Assembly: GCA_030432925.1 (NCBI GenBank)
Contig: JAUILT010000005.1
Coordinates: 1 to 58,006, forward strand
Source: Bdellovibrionia bacterium
Lineage (GTDB): Bacteria > Bdellovibrionota > Bdellovibrionia > Bdellovibrionales > UBA1609
Reading direction: 5' to 3'
Length of the DNA: 58,006 nucleotides
The notes under the pieces are model-generated. The model had not been told where the DNA came from and ran no database searches. It saw only the letters and a program-made list of their open reading frames with translations. Shown piece by piece: positions 56,378 to 58,006 of the stretch. The translations under genes and the position numbers were made by a program. Positions within the stretch are counted from its first letter, which is position 1; each line of letters opens with the position of its first letter.

Positions 56378-57509
56378 AGATTCAAATAAAGACCCTTCTG
56401 GAAAAGTGACGTACACCTATAAAGTGAATGTCGAAGCAATCAATTTGCTTACGGGCCGAAGAGTTCAAAAACAAAAGAGCAATATCTCGTCACTTCCAAT
56501 GGCGAAAAAAATTGAACGAGAACTTTGGAATATATGTAGAAATGGATCACCAAACGATGTCACAAAAAGTTGGGCGAGGTTACTCCAAGCCTATTTTAAT
56601 GACATCGAATCAAAAGTAAGGACTGATGAAAATCCTTACGGGTGGAGTCCTCATCATATTAGAACAACGAAGGGACGTTTTAATCATATTCATCATTGGA
56701 ATGGTTTTAGGGTTAGTAAGATAACAATCAAGTTCGTTGAAAATGAAATGGACGAGCTTGAAAGGAAAGGTGTTTCTCGGCAATTAGCCTCTAAGATTCA
56801 GTCAGCGATTAAGGCTGTCTTTTCTTTTGCTCTTGAATCTGGATTCTTAAAATACAATCCATTGGAAAAGATGAAAAAAAGGAAAGTGCCTGAAAAGCGA
56901 AAGAAAGCATTGAATCATACGGAGGCTCAAACACTGTTGTTTGAGGCCAAAAAGAGAAATCATCCTTTTTATGACGTTTGGTTGCTGGCCCTTGTTTTTG
57001 GCTTAAGAAGAAGCGAGATTGATGGACTCCATTGGTCAGACTTCGATTTTGAAAGTGGTTTGCTAACTGTTGAGCGACAATTTATCCCTGGAGAAGGCTA
57101 TGTTTTTAATCCCAAGGATAAAGAAGAGCGTGTAGTGCCGATCCCAGATTTTGCACTGCCTCATTTGCAAAGGATGAGGTTAAAATCTGAGGGTAAAAAG
57201 GTGATTGCATTAGACGACAAACGGTGGACCGGAGGACATCAAGCCAAGGCGACCCGCGATTTTTGCTGTGAAATTGGTATCAAAGAGGTGACATTCCATC
57301 AGCTCAGGGCAACTTACATCACTCTGGCTCTGGTGGACAATATCCCCCTTGGTATCGTTAAAGAAGCTGTCGGGCACTCAAATTTGACGACCTTGAACCG
57401 TTATTTCAGGTCATCAGGCGTTGATATGCGTGGACAGATGGACGGATTGAAGTTAAAAATACCGTCTGAAGAGGATGGAAAGGTCATAGATTTAAAGGTG
57501 GCAGATTGA
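56364..57509 (+). CDS. int: Tyrosine site-specific integrase (ICE2)
   Basis: 381 aa from ATG 56364 after ggaggtgag. Catalytic residues: Arg in FGLRRSEI (about 213), HQLRAT (about 311-314), VGHSNLT (His about 336), Tyr in NRYFRSSG (about 347). Related throughout to ICE1 integrase (RRVQKQKSNISS, LKKRKVP-type linker, DNIPLGIVKEAVGH), as expected for two elements using the same tRNA target. The far att core follows after 60 bases. Confidence 0.93.
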   Translation: MAIHRDSNKDPSGKVTYTYKVNVEAINLLTGRRVQKQKSNISSLPMAKKIERELWNICRNGSPNDVTKSWARLLQAYFNDIESKVRTDENPYGWSPHHIRTTKGRFNHIHHWNGFRVSKITIKFVENEMDELERKGVSRQLASKIQSAIKAVFSFALESGFLKYNPLEKMKKRKVPEKRKKALNHTEAQTLLFEAKKRNHPFYDVWLLALVFGLRRSEIDGLHWSDFDFESGLLTVERQFIPGEGYVFNPKDKEERVVPIPDFALPHLQRMRLKSEGKKVIALDDKRWTGGHQAKATRDFCCEIGIKEVTFHQLRATYITLALVDNIPLGIVKEAVGHSNLTTLNRYFRSSGVDMRGQMDGLKLKIPSEEDGKVIDLKVAD

Positions 57510-58006
57510 GCACCCTGACTTTCCCTGACTTTGAGTGTAACTATTTAACATTACTGGTGGGGTTTCGGCCCGACCATTTTGAACAACATGAGAACACCGA
57601 CCGCCAGCAACCCAAGGGTTGCTGGCTTTTTTTTGCCCTGAATTCATTTCGTGGCGGTTGCCGAAAATCTCCAACGTAATTTTATCAGGCTCCAGTAAAA
57701 TTCGCTTAATTGTCTTTTGCAAAATTTGAGTTTTCTCGTTCTGAGGAAGCTCATCAAAGTTCTTCCGAAACACCTTCAACATTTCAAAAACATCAGACAG
57801 ATCCAAGGCCTTCTGCTTTTGGGTCTCAACTTCGTTCTTCAGATTTTCAATTTCACCTTCTACGGCCTTTAACTCCTTGGCCTCTTTTTCCACTTTTTTC
57901 AGCAACAACTTTCTAACCGTATCAGATTCAGCTTCACCCACCGCGTCGAGAGCGTTATTCTGGCTGATCTCTAGCTTTCTCCTTAGCTGCTCTTTTTTTC
58001 TCAATA
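57492..58006 (-). CDS. Large serine recombinase, C-terminal part
   Basis: Open from the window edge, about 170 residues seen. A coiled coil (RKLEISQNNALD ... VEKEAKELKAVEGEIENLKNEVETQKQ) and FEMLKVFRKNFDELPQNEKTQILQKTIKRILLEPDKITLEIFGN resemble the C-terminal domain of large serine recombinases. The frame then runs through the terminator, over the att core and stops inside the ICE2 integrase gene, so the last 25 or so codons come from ICE2. The native C-terminus may have been replaced by the ICE insertion, or translation of this tail may be irrelevant to function. It suggests a third element to the right. Confidence 0.75.
   Translation of the reverse strand, partial: LRKKEQLRRKLEISQNNALDAVGEAESDTVRKLLLKKVEKEAKELKAVEGEIENLKNEVETQKQKALDLSDVFEMLKVFRKNFDELPQNEKTQILQKTIKRILLEPDKITLEIFGNRHEMNSGQKKASNPWVAGGRCSHVVQNGRAETPPVMLNSYTQSQGKSGCSICHL
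57513..57580. other. attR of the tandem array with ICE2 terminal repeats
   Basis: Contains CCCTGACTTTCCCTGACTTT (57513-57532), the arm-type remnant TAACTATTT (57538-57546) and the core CCGACCATTTT (57570-57580), which differs from the other two cores by one base. The flank to the right of the core is not ICE sequence. Confidence 0.65.
57603..57634 (+). terminator. Rho-independent terminator right of attR
   Basis: GCCAGCAACCC-AA-GGGTTGCTGGC followed by eight T: a perfect 11-base stem. Before the ICEs arrived it may have terminated tRNA-Pro transcription; now it stands 27 bases beyond the att core. Confidence 0.9.

Larger units (their letters stand above)
31963..57580. mobile_element. ICE2: second integrative and conjugative element in tandem
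   Basis: A 25.6-kb element bounded by att cores at 31963 and 57570, with its own excisionase and integrase at the right end. Gene order matches ICE1 from regulator to integrase, but the cargo differs: a radical SAM-based sensory module, a glycosyltransferase, a lipoprotein and two large secreted proteins. Confidence 0.85.

Noticed and set aside
1-58006. CRISPR arrays, rRNA genes, complete insertion sequences
   Set aside because: No regularly spaced repeats with unique spacers, no rRNA segments and no full transposase gene were seen on either strand.

Overview
The window looks like a chromosome of a Bdellovibrio-like bacterium (Bdellovibrionota). This is inferred from low-to-moderate GC, a TIGR02147-type regulator, many small secreted proteins and the core gene order pheS-pheT-ihfA-merR-tRNA-Pro. 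Only bases 1-4352 are core genome. Nearly everything else is two integrative and conjugative elements (ICEs) standing in tandem at the 3' end of the tRNA-Pro(GGG) gene, followed by the end of a serine recombinase that may belong to a third element.

ICE1 (about 4346-31973) and ICE2 (about 31963-57580) have the same plan. Reading left to right: an att core; a double-HTH regulator with a small membrane protein; a variable cargo region; a long rightward transfer operon (zinc-ribbon protein, small proteins, VirB2, B3, B4, B5, B6, B8, B9, B10, an FtsK/TraD-like coupling ATPase, a replication-relaxation family protein); an inverted-repeat region that could be oriT; a glycine-zipper lipoprotein; an accessory protein; an excisionase; a tyrosine integrase; and the next att core. 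The two copies are clearly homologous but well diverged, so this is stacking of two related elements rather than a recent duplication. I see no VirB11 and no classical MOB relaxase in either.

The most interesting content is a sensory module in each ICE cargo. ICE1 encodes, in one leftward operon, a YcaO-domain enzyme, a small secreted peptide, an orphan peptide-binding protein (SBP family 5), a membrane histidine kinase and a sigma54-activating response regulator. ICE2 encodes in one rightward operon the response regulator, a radical SAM/SPASM enzyme, a small secreted peptide, an SBP family 5 protein and a hybrid histidine kinase. Two unrelated peptide-modifying chemistries therefore sit in the same slot next to a secreted peptide. 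Each operon has a good -24/-12 (sigma54) promoter. Each ICE also carries its own palindrome family, and that palindrome occurs upstream of the signalling operon and again upstream of the transfer operon: in ICE1 ATT(C/T)AGA-N3-TCTGAAT, in ICE2 GACCC-N6-GGGTC and close variants. I infer two orthogonal, self-sensing circuits based on modified peptides (pheromone-like) that switch on conjugation, loosely comparable to the OppA-like PrgZ of enterococcal pheromone plasmids but with sigma54 control and RiPP-type modification.

Other notable points: several transfer genes seem to start at AUU, AUA or AUC after strong Shine-Dalgarno sequences, and for the lipoprotein this is seen in both ICEs; the VirB4 gene of ICE2 is split just after Walker A; ICE1 carries two secreted proteins with JAMM-like HxHP...S/TxxD motifs, one of them frameshifted in a run of seven C; an XRE gene is broken by an in-frame TGA.
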